Source: Photobacterium chitinilyticum
GTDB lineage: Bacteria; Pseudomonadota; Gammaproteobacteria; Enterobacterales; Vibrionaceae
Assembly (NCBI RefSeq): GCF_004104355.1
Contig: NZ_RJLM01000003.1
Coordinates: 124,001-188,000 of the forward strand
Length of the DNA: 64,000 nt
Direction of reading: 5' to 3'
Part shown: positions 35,723 through 44,691 of the stretch, one piece after another
Layout of the letters: every line of letters starts with the position of its first letter
How positions within the stretch are numbered: the stretch's first letter is position 1
The notes under the pieces: model-generated
What the model saw: the letters and a program-made list of their open reading frames with translations, nothing else
The model's database searches: none
What the model was told of the DNA's origin: nothing
Translations under genes and position numbers: made by a program

Positions 35723-36775
35723 ATGAAAAATAGTAAATTATTAGTTGCATTTACACTAATGAGCCTATTCGGCTGTCAATCGACAACGCAATTACGCGCG
35801 GACAAAGAGGCAGATATTGCATCTAACTCAACCGTAAGTTATATCACCGCTGAAGGACTTAAAGACGAAGCAAATATTGAAGTACCGCCAGGCTTTAATG
35901 TCAAAGAATTCGTCAAGCTCTCAATCGCACCGTATCTCGTCGAAGTCAGCATGGACAAAGATTCGCTCGAAAATTCCATCGATACCGGTATGCCTGCAAA
36001 AATGCTAGGCGGCGAACTTTCACGTACAGAGCGATTTAATGTTCTTACCCGTACCTGTAATGCATGTGACTATGAGGTAGCCTTTCAAGCAGAAAATACT
36101 GTAGCTGAAGGGGCGATTGAACACGGTAAGGCTAAGAATCCAGACTATGTTCTGGAAGCCAACTTGCAACTAGGTACGTCAACAAAGCTAATTAAAGATA
36201 GCAACGGCTCATACTACGAATTAACGTTCAGAAGTACCGTTAGTGCACAGCTAATTGATGGTACAACCAAAGAAATTAAACATACTTTCCCACCGATTAG
36301 ACAAAACCTATCTCCTAAAAAGTATGCCAAGAGTTCAAACAATGGCTATCTAGCTGGGTTTAAATATTTTGACAAAGAAGCTATCAATCAAGCGTACCAA
36401 GAAGCGGCTCAAAAAAGTCTGCAGGTTCTGGTTACCGACGTAATGGCACAATTCCCTATTGGCGGCAAAGCCAAACACTACCGTAGCGAGCGATTCGCAA
36501 TCGCTGCCGGTTCAAGCCAGGGAATCCCGAAACAAGGTGTGAAGATCCCAGCAGTTATTTTCCAGGACGACTTTGGTATCGCTATTCCACTGGCCTCGGG
36601 CTACATCACCCCAGGCGGCTCAGACACAAGCATGTTTGAAGTGATCCAATGGAAGAACAGCGACAAAGACGCCATGGACATCAAGAAAAAACTCGATGCC
36701 ATGGGACGTGAATATGTTAGCCGAAACAAAATCTATGCCGTATCAGTTGGCACACCTGAAGACTGGAAGCTGTAA
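35723..36775 (+). CDS. Lipoprotein with CsgG/LpoB-like features, first gene of envelope operon
   Basis: 350 residues with a lipoprotein signal (MKNSKLLVAFTLMSLFGC, lipobox LFGC). The pattern ELSRTERFNVLTR, later NPDYVLEANLQLG, resembles the ligand-free core of CsgG/LpoB-type outer-membrane lipoproteins; this fold guess rests on pattern only. The C-terminal half (about 255-340) includes SERFAIAAGSSQGI and a conserved-looking GTPEDWKL end. The ATG at 35723 has GGA upstream; a TTG at 35711 falls in the terminator's T tail. Three bases separate it from the next gene. I recognise no exact family. Confidence 0.7.
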   Translation: MKNSKLLVAFTLMSLFGCQSTTQLRADKEADIASNSTVSYITAEGLKDEANIEVPPGFNVKEFVKLSIAPYLVEVSMDKDSLENSIDTGMPAKMLGGELSRTERFNVLTRTCNACDYEVAFQAENTVAEGAIEHGKAKNPDYVLEANLQLGTSTKLIKDSNGSYYELTFRSTVSAQLIDGTTKEIKHTFPPIRQNLSPKKYAKSSNNGYLAGFKYFDKEAINQAYQEAAQKSLQVLVTDVMAQFPIGGKAKHYRSERFAIAAGSSQGIPKQGVKIPAVIFQDDFGIAIPLASGYITPGGSDTSMFEVIQWKNSDKDAMDIKKKLDAMGREYVSRNKIYAVSVGTPEDWKL

Positions 36776-36778
36776 TAG

Positions 36779-38326
36779 ATGAACCAACCTCGACGTAATA
36801 TTTGCTACCGCCTGTTGGCGGTAGCAACTTTGTTTTTCGCCAGCATGTCTGCAATTGCCGGCGATCCTATGGATGATGTTTTTTCTCTGCTCGATAGCGG
36901 TGGCGGTACGCGATCTGGAATCAATAAGGTTGACGGATATTACGTCGTTGCTATGGGCACCTCGGGTCGTTCTTCCGAGTCTAAAGGCTATGAAGAAGCC
37001 AGAATGGGAGCCCTTCGACAACTAACAGAAATGATCAACGGCGTTGCTATGAGCGGCAGCACCCAGGCTTCGATGACATATATCACCGTTACTGACGGAG
37101 ATAACTCCCGTGATTTTTCCCGCGAAAGTTTTGTCGATGTCGTAAATACCCAGTTTCAGGGACAACTTTCAGCCGCCAAAGTCCTCAAAAAAGGCAAATA
37201 TGACGGTGACTACTTTGTCGCAATGGTCATTGCCCAGTCGGATCTTGCCAACATCGCCGCCCTGAGAACTCCGGGGGCTACCCAAAATCAACAGAGTGGA
37301 AACACAATTATCATCGCTACAGATGCCGCCAACCAGCAAATTGCAGACTTTGCCAACGGCCCGACATCCGTAGAATCCAAAGGCCTGGCCTCGATGAAAT
37401 CTGGCGAGCAGAAAGCGCGTGAACAGGCTATGCAGGACGCAATCCGTAATGCCGTTCAGCAGGCGCAAGGCGTCATGCTGCAGGGTAAGTCTGGCATGTT
37501 CAACGATGCACTGGCCATGGCACTTTCCACCAAAACAGAAGGTTATGTTAGTAGCTATGAGATCTTGGATGAAGATATAGAACGCGGAAGTTACTACGTC
37601 ATCATGATGGCCGAGGTTGATTCCGGCAAACTGCTAAATGACGTCAACTTCTATCTCAATATCCTTGGCCAACCAGTTTTTAGCGTCAAGTCAGACAACA
37701 AAGCCAAAACTGACTGGATCACCGATGAGCTGGAAAGACTGGGTTTTGCTATCAACGATGGTTCCGGTAAACCGACACATACCTTCTATTTGAAACAAAA
37801 CCAACGCCCGGTAGAAGATCATAAACATTCAAAAGGTATTGAAACCTCGCTTAGCGTTAGTCTTAAAGACAATCACACTGGCGACATTTTATTAACGGTT
37901 AACAATTTACCGATCAAGACCCGAATCTATGTCCAGCCGGAAAGCCGTGCCAAGCAAGTCTCTGAGCATGTTGCTTTCAAGCAAATGAAGGCAAAGCTTG
38001 GTCCTGAAGTTATACAATCGCTGGCTCGTCATGCAGAGAAAGGAACCATCTACAAGATCGTGCTAAAAAACGCCAAGCGAACTGATGTCGATATCTTCAA
38101 GCATGTTCTTAACAACGGTACTAACGGTACGGTTGAAACTTGGAACTGGGATAAAAAAGGAAAAACAATGACCTTGGACTACCGATTTTCCGGCCCATTG
38201 ACCGAGGCATTTGACCAAAGCCTGAATGAGATCTATTCCAGCTTCAAGAAGCAAGGCAAAGGCCGACGCCCCCATATGAAGAAAGTAGATAACCGCTCGG
38301 CGTATTTTGACATTGTGAGAAGTTAA
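36779..38326 (+). CDS. Secreted protein with FlgT_N-like repeats
   Basis: 515 residues with an N-terminal signal (LLAVATLFFASMSAIAG, about 13-29). Two segments share the FlgT N-terminal/LPP20-like pattern of an Ala-Arg-rich helix between strands: GYEEARMGALRQLTEMINGVAM (in two parts, about 71-92), and GEQKAREQAMQDAIRNAVQQ (about 208-227) followed by AQGVMLQGKS. The C-terminal half (about 295-510) is beta-rich and unassigned. FlgT is a Vibrio flagellar H-ring protein, but no flagellar gene is nearby and the protein is longer than FlgT. Its stop overlaps the next ATG by one base. Confidence 0.65.
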   Translation: MNQPRRNICYRLLAVATLFFASMSAIAGDPMDDVFSLLDSGGGTRSGINKVDGYYVVAMGTSGRSSESKGYEEARMGALRQLTEMINGVAMSGSTQASMTYITVTDGDNSRDFSRESFVDVVNTQFQGQLSAAKVLKKGKYDGDYFVAMVIAQSDLANIAALRTPGATQNQQSGNTIIIATDAANQQIADFANGPTSVESKGLASMKSGEQKAREQAMQDAIRNAVQQAQGVMLQGKSGMFNDALAMALSTKTEGYVSSYEILDEDIERGSYYVIMMAEVDSGKLLNDVNFYLNILGQPVFSVKSDNKAKTDWITDELERLGFAINDGSGKPTHTFYLKQNQRPVEDHKHSKGIETSLSVSLKDNHTGDILLTVNNLPIKTRIYVQPESRAKQVSEHVAFKQMKAKLGPEVIQSLARHAEKGTIYKIVLKNAKRTDVDIFKHVLNNGTNGTVETWNWDKKGKTMTLDYRFSGPLTEAFDQSLNEIYSSFKKQGKGRRPHMKKVDNRSAYFDIVRS

Positions 38327-39450
38327 TGAAAAAAGTACTCTTGCCATTATTAGCACTTGTTTCAACCCATGCCCTCGCATTCGATGCGAGGGATGTTTAT
38401 GAGCAGAAATACGCTGAACAGCCAAGCGGCGTGTACCAAGACTCAGGCCATTTATTTTTCGTCGTTAAGCAAGCTTGCGAAGGGGACAAGAAATATTCAG
38501 GCACCAAGGAATCTAAACTTGCCGAGAAAGCGTTCTATCAGCAACTCTTGGCTGAAGCGAGCCTTCGCCGAGTCTCATTTGATCCGAACTCGATCTCGTT
38601 GAGCGGCCAGCTAAAAAAAGATGTACTTGTCTCAATTGGGCAGCAGTATGATGCCAAGGCTCTGATTTCACACCAGCTACTTTTTGATCGTGATAACGGA
38701 AGCTGCTTGCGCGAGTACGTTCAAGTTGCAGATGCAACACAGTTCGAGCAGGAAAAAATCCAGGTTCCAGCAGATACTGCCGAGAAAGTTAGAAATAAAC
38801 TGCTCCTTGATGCCATGGAGCAGCAAGACTTGCCGCTATTGGCCAGCTATATGCGTTCACTGGATTTGACCAATCTCGAATCTGTCTATGCAGAACGGAC
38901 AAAAGCCCCCTATTACGCCGTCGACTTCCAACTCGGCGATGATCCAAGCGCTTATTCCCAGTTCTGTGAGCAAGACAGCAAGTACTGCCCAAAACAAACT
39001 CAAAACACCTATCAATTCGACTTTAACTCGGTACTCGATACGGCGTTTTCGGAAAAGGGGATCATCAACCTTAATTCGATCCATCCACGAATCAAGATGA
39101 GCTCGGCACTATACGCAAATGCCAAAAGCAATTTTGACTCAGGAAAAAATCCGGCCCAAATCGAGCTGGACCTAACGCTTTCCCTAAATGCCAATGCCAA
39201 CAATCCTCTTGCATGGCAAATGCTAAGCAGTCTCTATCGAGCAACAAACAAGCCGCAACTGGCACTCTATTCTGCTCAGCAATATCTCAGCCAGCAGCCA
39301 TTCTCGACCGAGTCGTGGGTTTACCTCCTTGCACCGCTACGCAATGAAGATCAGCAACAGGCCCAACGCTTACATGACGTTTTATCTTCACTAGCTAAAC
39401 ACGCCCAGTTTTCTCCGTGGGCACAGAACCAAATAAAGGTATATCAATGA
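38326..39450 (+). CDS. Secreted protein of unknown function with possible TPR-like C-terminus
   Basis: 374 residues with a signal peptide (MKKVLLPLLALVSTHALA). Four cysteines (VVKQACEGD, NGSCLREY, FCEQD, YCPKQ) could form disulfides in the periplasm. The last about 110 residues are helical with TPR-like spacing: NANANNPLAWQMLSSLYRAT, LALYSAQQYLSQQPFSTESW. No domain is recognised with certainty. It overlaps the next gene by four bases (ATGA), so translation is coupled. Context points to an envelope assembly role shared with its neighbours. Confidence 0.65.
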   Translation: MKKVLLPLLALVSTHALAFDARDVYEQKYAEQPSGVYQDSGHLFFVVKQACEGDKKYSGTKESKLAEKAFYQQLLAEASLRRVSFDPNSISLSGQLKKDVLVSIGQQYDAKALISHQLLFDRDNGSCLREYVQVADATQFEQEKIQVPADTAEKVRNKLLLDAMEQQDLPLLASYMRSLDLTNLESVYAERTKAPYYAVDFQLGDDPSAYSQFCEQDSKYCPKQTQNTYQFDFNSVLDTAFSEKGIINLNSIHPRIKMSSALYANAKSNFDSGKNPAQIELDLTLSLNANANNPLAWQMLSSLYRATNKPQLALYSAQQYLSQQPFSTESWVYLLAPLRNEDQQQAQRLHDVLSSLAKHAQFSPWAQNQIKVYQ

Positions 39451-41057
39451 ATAATAAAATAAAGCCACTCGTTTTAGCTATCAGCCTTGCTGTATCGCCG
39501 TTTTCTCTGGCTCAGGACTTCATCCAACAAGATGCAACGCCAGCTCTCGAAGCGGTAGCAGAAACAACGCAACAGCCTTTTGAACAAATCGAGGTTGCTG
39601 ATGAAATGATGTCTGCTGAAGAACAAGTAACAGACTACATGATGCAGCGCGGATGGGGAGAGGGCTGGGATAGCAAGAAGAAACGCCTATTTGTTGTTCA
39701 CTCTGAAAGCTTCAACACTGAAGACCCTTCCTACGATGATAGCTTCATCACCAAGCGTTCAACATACGCTATGTTGGCAACCATGGGCGCAAAAGCCAAA
39801 ATGGTTGAGTTCATGAGAACGCAAATGAGCGCTACCGATCAGCTGAATGCACCGGGTACCGATGTCTATGCCGAGCTCAATAAGCAATACCTCAAGCTAG
39901 AGAAAAAGCTAGCATCGCAGCAAAAGAAGCTGATGAAATTGCTAGAAGATGTTAATGCCAAGGAAGCGGATAAGCTTAAGGGGGTTACCTGGTCTGATCG
40001 CAGTGATGCATTTATCGATGCTGTTATCAAAAAACTGGACGAGTCATACAGCGCCGGCAATATCCAAGATGACAAAATTGCCAAATATGAAAAGGCAAAA
40101 TCGCGTTATGAAAGTGCCCAGTCCGAGATGGATGTATTGGCCGAGAAAGCCAAAGCTATTCGAGGCAGCGTCGCACTTGAATCCACCAGCACCGTTGAAA
40201 CACTAGCCAAAGCACCGATTCTAGGCGCTTCAATATTGGTTCAGGCAGAATCGTGGAATGCCGACGAGGAAGAGTACCAAGTCGCTACGCTGATGGTCTG
40301 GAGCCCGAAATTGGAATCAGCCGCCAAGGCGATTATTACCGGTGAAGATGTATCGGTGAAACCCAAGCAAGCAATGACAGTCCAGAACTGGCTGAAAACA
40401 CAAGAACTATCAACTTTGGTAGGCCCTCGTCAATACGTAGACCAAGATGGCAACCGCTGGTTTATCGGCGTATTTGCCATGCCGTATGAAGGATCTTCTT
40501 CACTGAAGCGCAAAAATAAAGGTATTGCGGAAGCCTTCGCGAAGAAAGAAGCAGCAATGGCACTTTACGCTGATATCGAAGTGCAAAAGCAAGCCGCTAT
40601 TGCTTTGCAAACACGCAGCGGTGACCTACAAAGCAACGACCATACAGAGACAGCAACAAGCCTTGCCGAGCAAACCCGCCAATCAATCGAAAACCGGCCG
40701 GTTAACGGCCTGTCCAAACTGTTGACCAAAACAGTCACCCACCCTATTTCTCAGCAAAAAATCCACGTGGTTGCATACGGTATTTCCGCAGATAGTGCGA
40801 CTCAGGCACTGGAAATTGAACGCTCTAGTCTAGGTGCCGCTGCATCAAGCAATCGTGCAATTCAGCAAAATACCGCGAATAAGAAAGAGCTGGACAAGGC
40901 TCTCGACAGATCAAAGCAACCTGTGACAAGCACCTCGGCATCATTGAAGGAAACCTCGGCAGTTCCTAACACCAAGGTTACCCAAAATACACGCCAGGAA
41001 AAGACAGGCAATACAAGCCTGCTTAATGCTCCAACAATCGACGAAGACGACTTTTAA
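39447..41057 (+). CDS. Secreted coiled-coil protein, envelope operon, unknown function
   Basis: 536 residues from the ATG at 39447, with AAAGG eight bases upstream; a longer frame from 39417 is rejected. Signal peptide NKIKPLVLAISLAVSPFSLA. A charged helical region (about 130-220) carries coiled-coil text such as YLKLEKKLASQQKKLMKLLE. The central part has strands like VATLMVWSPKLESAA, RWFIGVFAMP and an Ala/Lys-rich helix (IAEAFAKKEAAMALYADIEV) like those in LPP20-type proteins. The C-terminal 90 residues are Ser/Thr/Asn-rich and probably disordered. A 69-base gap with its own SD precedes the next gene. Confidence 0.65.
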   Translation: MNNKIKPLVLAISLAVSPFSLAQDFIQQDATPALEAVAETTQQPFEQIEVADEMMSAEEQVTDYMMQRGWGEGWDSKKKRLFVVHSESFNTEDPSYDDSFITKRSTYAMLATMGAKAKMVEFMRTQMSATDQLNAPGTDVYAELNKQYLKLEKKLASQQKKLMKLLEDVNAKEADKLKGVTWSDRSDAFIDAVIKKLDESYSAGNIQDDKIAKYEKAKSRYESAQSEMDVLAEKAKAIRGSVALESTSTVETLAKAPILGASILVQAESWNADEEEYQVATLMVWSPKLESAAKAIITGEDVSVKPKQAMTVQNWLKTQELSTLVGPRQYVDQDGNRWFIGVFAMPYEGSSSLKRKNKGIAEAFAKKEAAMALYADIEVQKQAAIALQTRSGDLQSNDHTETATSLAEQTRQSIENRPVNGLSKLLTKTVTHPISQQKIHVVAYGISADSATQALEIERSSLGAAASSNRAIQQNTANKKELDKALDRSKQPVTSTSASLKETSAVPNTKVTQNTRQEKTGNTSLLNAPTIDEDDF

Positions 41058-41126
41058 GTATAAATTTGTATGGAGTAACAAATAGTTACTCCATAGGCTA
41101 AATAAAGCAGTGTGTAAGGAATAACA

Positions 41127-41750
41127 ATGAAAAAGATTCTAGCTCTATCAGCATTCACTATCGCCCTTGTAGGCTGTCAATCGACCAAACAAGAAGAACC
41201 TGTTCAGGCTAAAGTTAATGTCCAGCCTGCTATCGCAGAGTGCTATTTCTATGGCAAACCAGAGTTGGCAGCACCGAATTGGATTTGTAATCCAAATGCA
41301 AATCGCGAAGAATTCATTCGCGAAGCTGTTGGGTTTAGCGGTGATACTGCCGGTGGCATTGCACACCAGAAAAACCTGGCTATCCTCCAAGCCAAAAAAG
41401 AACTGGCCGACCAGGTGAAGTCTGAAATCATCTCCAAAGTGAAGAACAAAACTGGCACGCTTGGTGTCAATGGCTCGGCAGGTGCCAGCGCTGCGACATC
41501 GTCAGAAATGGAAGCCATTGCCAACGTTGAACTCGAAGGCGTTGAAATCATTCGCTCATTCCGAGGCCCAGATGGTTACTTCTATGTTCACGCAGGTCTT
41601 CCTCGCAACGTTTTCAAGCAGAATGTTGAAAATATCGTTGCCGCTGTAGATGAAAAAGCGCCGCAAAAAACCCAAGTAGCACCTCAGTCTTCTCCGGCGC
41701 AAAACAAGCAGCTGGCAGACGAGATTGCACAAGCACTTGGTGAGATGTAA
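41127..41750 (+). CDS. LPP20-family-like lipoprotein
   Basis: 207 residues, lipoprotein signal MKKILALSAFTIALVGC (Cys17). The mature part starts AECYFYGKPELAAPNWICNPN then GFSGDTAGGIAHQKNLAILQ with an Ala-rich helix and strands ending in SFRGPDGYFYVHAGLPR, as in LPP20-type lipoproteins (the family of FlgP and Helicobacter Lpp20). The C-terminal tail (about 175-207) is Gln/Ala rich. AAGGA lies seven bases upstream of the ATG. Twelve bases from the transglycosylase gene. Likely outer-membrane anchored and part of a complex with the other LPP20-like protein. Confidence 0.75.
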   Translation: MKKILALSAFTIALVGCQSTKQEEPVQAKVNVQPAIAECYFYGKPELAAPNWICNPNANREEFIREAVGFSGDTAGGIAHQKNLAILQAKKELADQVKSEIISKVKNKTGTLGVNGSAGASAATSSEMEAIANVELEGVEIIRSFRGPDGYFYVHAGLPRNVFKQNVENIVAAVDEKAPQKTQVAPQSSPAQNKQLADEIAQALGEM

Positions 41751-41762
41751 GGAATAACCGAT

Positions 41763-42911
41763 ATGGCTAAGTTTGTTACACCAATCGTGCTTGGCATGAG
41801 CATGAGCTTGATCTCAAGCTTAGCCATCGCCCAGGACACTGTGGACACCGACAGTTTCAGCGCTAAAAAGGCGAGTATGATCTCGTCGTTCAGCGAGTCA
41901 AAGCAGGCCTCTATTGATGCATTTGAGAACTCGAAAGCAGAATACCTGGCTAAATTTAACCAAGTAAAGCAAGAGCTATCCAAAAAATGGGACAACCCAC
42001 AGCTGACCAATAAATCCACCTGGATTCAATACAGCCAAAATAACGATATCAAGCGTTCCGTCAACTTTGAAACGGGCGAAATTACTGTCGAAGTTGTTGG
42101 TAACAACCTGACCGAAAAAGAAATCAACACTGTCGTTCAAAAGCAGTTGAATGAGCTAAAAAGTGAAACAACGTCTGATGCCTACAACAAGGATCCCGTT
42201 CTTGCGGGTACCAAGCCATCGAAACTGACAGCAAAAGAAAAAGTCCTGCCAGACGTCAATGTCAACGAATTGGCCAGTACGGCAAAAAAATCATCGTTTA
42301 AGCAAAATAACGGCTTGCAGCTTACCAAGGTAAGTATGTCCTACCCAGCAGACCGTATTGCCAAAAAAGCCATGATCTATATGCCGACGGTACTTAAGAA
42401 CGCCAGCAAGTGGGATGTGGACCCAGATCTTATTCTGGCGATTATGCATACTGAAAGCCACTTCAACCCAATGGCTCAATCTCACATCCCCGCCTACGGT
42501 TTGATGCAGGTTGTACCGACCTCTGCCGGTAGAGACGTCACTAAACGCTATTTAGGCAAGGAAAAACTGTTACCAGCAGAAGTTCTGTTCAAGCCTGATT
42601 TTAATATCGATATCGGTACGGCCTATCTCAATGTCCTTCAGGCGCACTACTTGAGAAAGGTAAAAGATCCGACCATACGGACATATCTGGCTATCTCTGC
42701 CTATAACGGCGGTATCGGAGCCGTTGCAAAGCACTTTACTGGCAAAGGCTCACTGTCTCGCCTTGCAGACAAGGTAAACACGCTGCAACCAAATGATGTA
42801 TACCAATCCATAACCAATGATTTCCCGTACAAGGAAACCAGAAACTACCTAAAAAAGGTCCACACCAAGCAGACCTATTATAAAACCCTACTTCAGGCCA
42901 GCGTAATTTAA
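41763..42911 (+). CDS. MltC-like membrane or periplasmic lytic transglycosylase
   Basis: Cleaves peptidoglycan glycan strands to 1,6-anhydromuropeptides. 382 residues. The N-terminal signal (VTPIVLGMSMSLISSLAIAQ) lacks a lipobox, unlike E. coli MltC. The N-terminal domain has the MltC/DUF3393 pattern IKRSVNFETGEITVEVV (about 97-113). The catalytic SLT domain begins near 200: HTESHFNPMAQSHIPAYGLM with catalytic E231, then VPTSAGRD and ISAYNGGIGAVAKHF. Its place among LPP20- and FlgT_N-like genes suggests it opens the cell wall for an assembly rather than serving general turnover. Its stop overlaps the next ATG by one base. Confidence 0.88.
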   Translation: MAKFVTPIVLGMSMSLISSLAIAQDTVDTDSFSAKKASMISSFSESKQASIDAFENSKAEYLAKFNQVKQELSKKWDNPQLTNKSTWIQYSQNNDIKRSVNFETGEITVEVVGNNLTEKEINTVVQKQLNELKSETTSDAYNKDPVLAGTKPSKLTAKEKVLPDVNVNELASTAKKSSFKQNNGLQLTKVSMSYPADRIAKKAMIYMPTVLKNASKWDVDPDLILAIMHTESHFNPMAQSHIPAYGLMQVVPTSAGRDVTKRYLGKEKLLPAEVLFKPDFNIDIGTAYLNVLQAHYLRKVKDPTIRTYLAISAYNGGIGAVAKHFTGKGSLSRLADKVNTLQPNDVYQSITNDFPYKETRNYLKKVHTKQTYYKTLLQASVI

Positions 42912-43858
42912 TGACTAAGTATTTATTAACCTTCGCCTTATTAACACCTTTAACGGCATGGTCTGCCCCTAGCTGGATAGAGGCACCTGAGCACCTTCCC
43001 GGCCACATCACCGGGATTGGCCTAGGCGAGGATATAGACAAAGCCAAGCAAGATGCGATGGCGGATATTGCCAATACCCTATATTCAAATGTGAGTAGTT
43101 CCGTCAACGTCAACGTTACCACCTCTCTCGACGGTGGTAACTACCAGTCCAAGGCGTCTAAGTCGATCGAGAGCAGCAACGTATTGCTACCGAAGATCAC
43201 CTGGAAAAACATTGCTGCCGATGAAGGCATCTATTATGCGATGGGGGTAATCAGCCAGCAGGAAACCGTGGAACTGTACGAGCATTCGTTGCAAATGGCT
43301 TTAAAGCCTTTTGGCGCTATATCTGACAGTTCAGAATTAACACTGAATGAGTACCTGTATATTCAAGCTAACGAAAGCCAGTTATCATTGGCTTCTGATC
43401 GTGCTCTCGTCATCCAGTCGCTATCCAAGCCATCAAGCCAGTATCTTGACAATATTGCCCTGTTATTCGATAAGCGAAATCAGTTTGCCCGTACCACCTG
43501 TTTCACTGTAAAAGAGAGCCACTCTCGCCTGGCTGACAAATTCTACCTACCTGCCATTGAGAGTGCCATTCAGTCGGACAAATTCGCACTAAAGAACAAC
43601 AGCCAATGTATTCCGGTAAGGTTCAGATCTAAGACAAACAAATCAGGCAAGACGATTGCCAGTGTTAACATGCAACTTACCATCGGCAGTCCCGCTGTCG
43701 TCAGCAAGGTGATACACTTCCAGGGGCAAAGTTCCGGTTCGTATAAGTCCGCAATGATTGATGCTGCCGATAGCTTCTCTACCTACTTTGCTCAACATGG
43801 TGGCTTGCTGCACAATATGCTCAACAAGCCGGGAAGCTCCCTGACCATCGAACAATAA
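42911..43858 (+). CDS. LPP20-domain periplasmic protein
   Basis: 315 residues with a signal peptide (MTKYLLTFALLTPLTAWSA). The mature N-terminus matches the LPP20 pattern: PSWIEAPEHLPGHITGIGLG, then DIDKAKQDAMADIANTLYSN and repeated Ser/Val strands (VSSSVNVNVTTS). The C-terminal half is beta-rich with two cysteines and no recognised domain. It lacks a lipobox, unlike the LPP20-like lipoprotein two genes upstream, so one may be membrane-bound and the other soluble. Coupled to the transglycosylase gene by a one-base overlap. Confidence 0.72.
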   Translation: MTKYLLTFALLTPLTAWSAPSWIEAPEHLPGHITGIGLGEDIDKAKQDAMADIANTLYSNVSSSVNVNVTTSLDGGNYQSKASKSIESSNVLLPKITWKNIAADEGIYYAMGVISQQETVELYEHSLQMALKPFGAISDSSELTLNEYLYIQANESQLSLASDRALVIQSLSKPSSQYLDNIALLFDKRNQFARTTCFTVKESHSRLADKFYLPAIESAIQSDKFALKNNSQCIPVRFRSKTNKSGKTIASVNMQLTIGSPAVVSKVIHFQGQSSGSYKSAMIDAADSFSTYFAQHGGLLHNMLNKPGSSLTIEQ

Positions 43859-43871
43859 ATATAACGATAAT

Positions 43872-44630
43872 ATGCAGTTACTTCTCCTATCGGCGATTTT
43901 CATTGGTATGCTGGTGCTTCTGCGCCAGATAGAGGTCTATTCTGCATCAAAGCTAGCGCAGTACGGTAAATACCGCCTGCGTTACCTTACCGCCTTTATC
44001 GGAACCCCGGTTCATGAAATCAGTCACGCTTTACTATGTGTTCTCGCTCGACACAAAATCCATGAAATCAAACTGCTCCAGTTGAATGGCAACAGTCAGC
44101 TTGGCTATGTCCATCATAGCTATAACCCGAAGAGCCTATACCAGCAATGCGGTCGCTTCTTTATCGGCAGCGCCCCTATCTTTGGCGGCCTGCTGACTAT
44201 GGCCATCGTTTCAAAAATCGCCTACCCTCATTACGACTTCGATCACCTGGTTGGCTCCAATCAAAATCAGCTTTTGGCTATCAGCAACATCTCTGATTAC
44301 CTTGTTATTTTTATGCAAAACATACGTCATTCGTTTGGGCTTTACGTTGAGTTATTCGACCAGGGAAGTCTAAAGTTTATCGTGTGGTTTTTTGCTATGG
44401 CGTCTATTGTGTGCCATATCTCCCCATCAGCGGCTGACATGAAAGGAGCTGCCAGCGGGGCACTCTTTTTAACGGCCCTACTCGCCTTACTCTATTTCGC
44501 TGCCAACATCGATATTTACAGCATTGCTTTATTGAGCATCAGCCTGCTACTAAGCATTCTGACACTGGTTTTTCTGGTGATTATCGTCTACTTGCTGTTG
44601 CTTGTTGTTCTCGCCAAGCTATTACCTTAA
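43872..44630 (+). CDS. Integral membrane protein with HExxH motif
   Basis: 252 residues with about six hydrophobic segments. Residues 44-56 read GTPVHEISHALLC, with HEISH at 48-52 next to a membrane helix, as in site-2-type or other membrane zinc metalloproteases. A third metal ligand is not obvious; D or H residues near 120-130 are candidates. The long C-terminal hydrophobic stretch (about 195-250) ends KLLP. Last gene of the operon, 13 bases from its neighbour. It could process or recruit the secreted proteins encoded before it, which is inference. Confidence 0.68.
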   Translation: MQLLLLSAIFIGMLVLLRQIEVYSASKLAQYGKYRLRYLTAFIGTPVHEISHALLCVLARHKIHEIKLLQLNGNSQLGYVHHSYNPKSLYQQCGRFFIGSAPIFGGLLTMAIVSKIAYPHYDFDHLVGSNQNQLLAISNISDYLVIFMQNIRHSFGLYVELFDQGSLKFIVWFFAMASIVCHISPSAADMKGAASGALFLTALLALLYFAANIDIYSIALLSISLLLSILTLVFLVIIVYLLLLVVLAKLLP

Positions 44631-44634
44631 AGAA

Positions 44635-44657
44635 AAGGCCACCTTTTCGGTGGCCTT
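44635..44657. terminator. Terminator at the end of the envelope operon
   Basis: Stem AAGGCCACC / GGTGGCCTT with loop TTTTC, between the convergent operon and the deaminase gene. Confidence 0.8.
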
Positions 44658-44691
44658 AACAATCATTTCGCCTCTTGTTTCAACAGCTAAT

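Noticed and set aside
36779-38326. Assignment of the FlgT_N-like protein as flagellar FlgT
   Set aside because: Longer than FlgT, no flgO/flgP or other flagellar genes nearby, and only the repeat pattern is shared.
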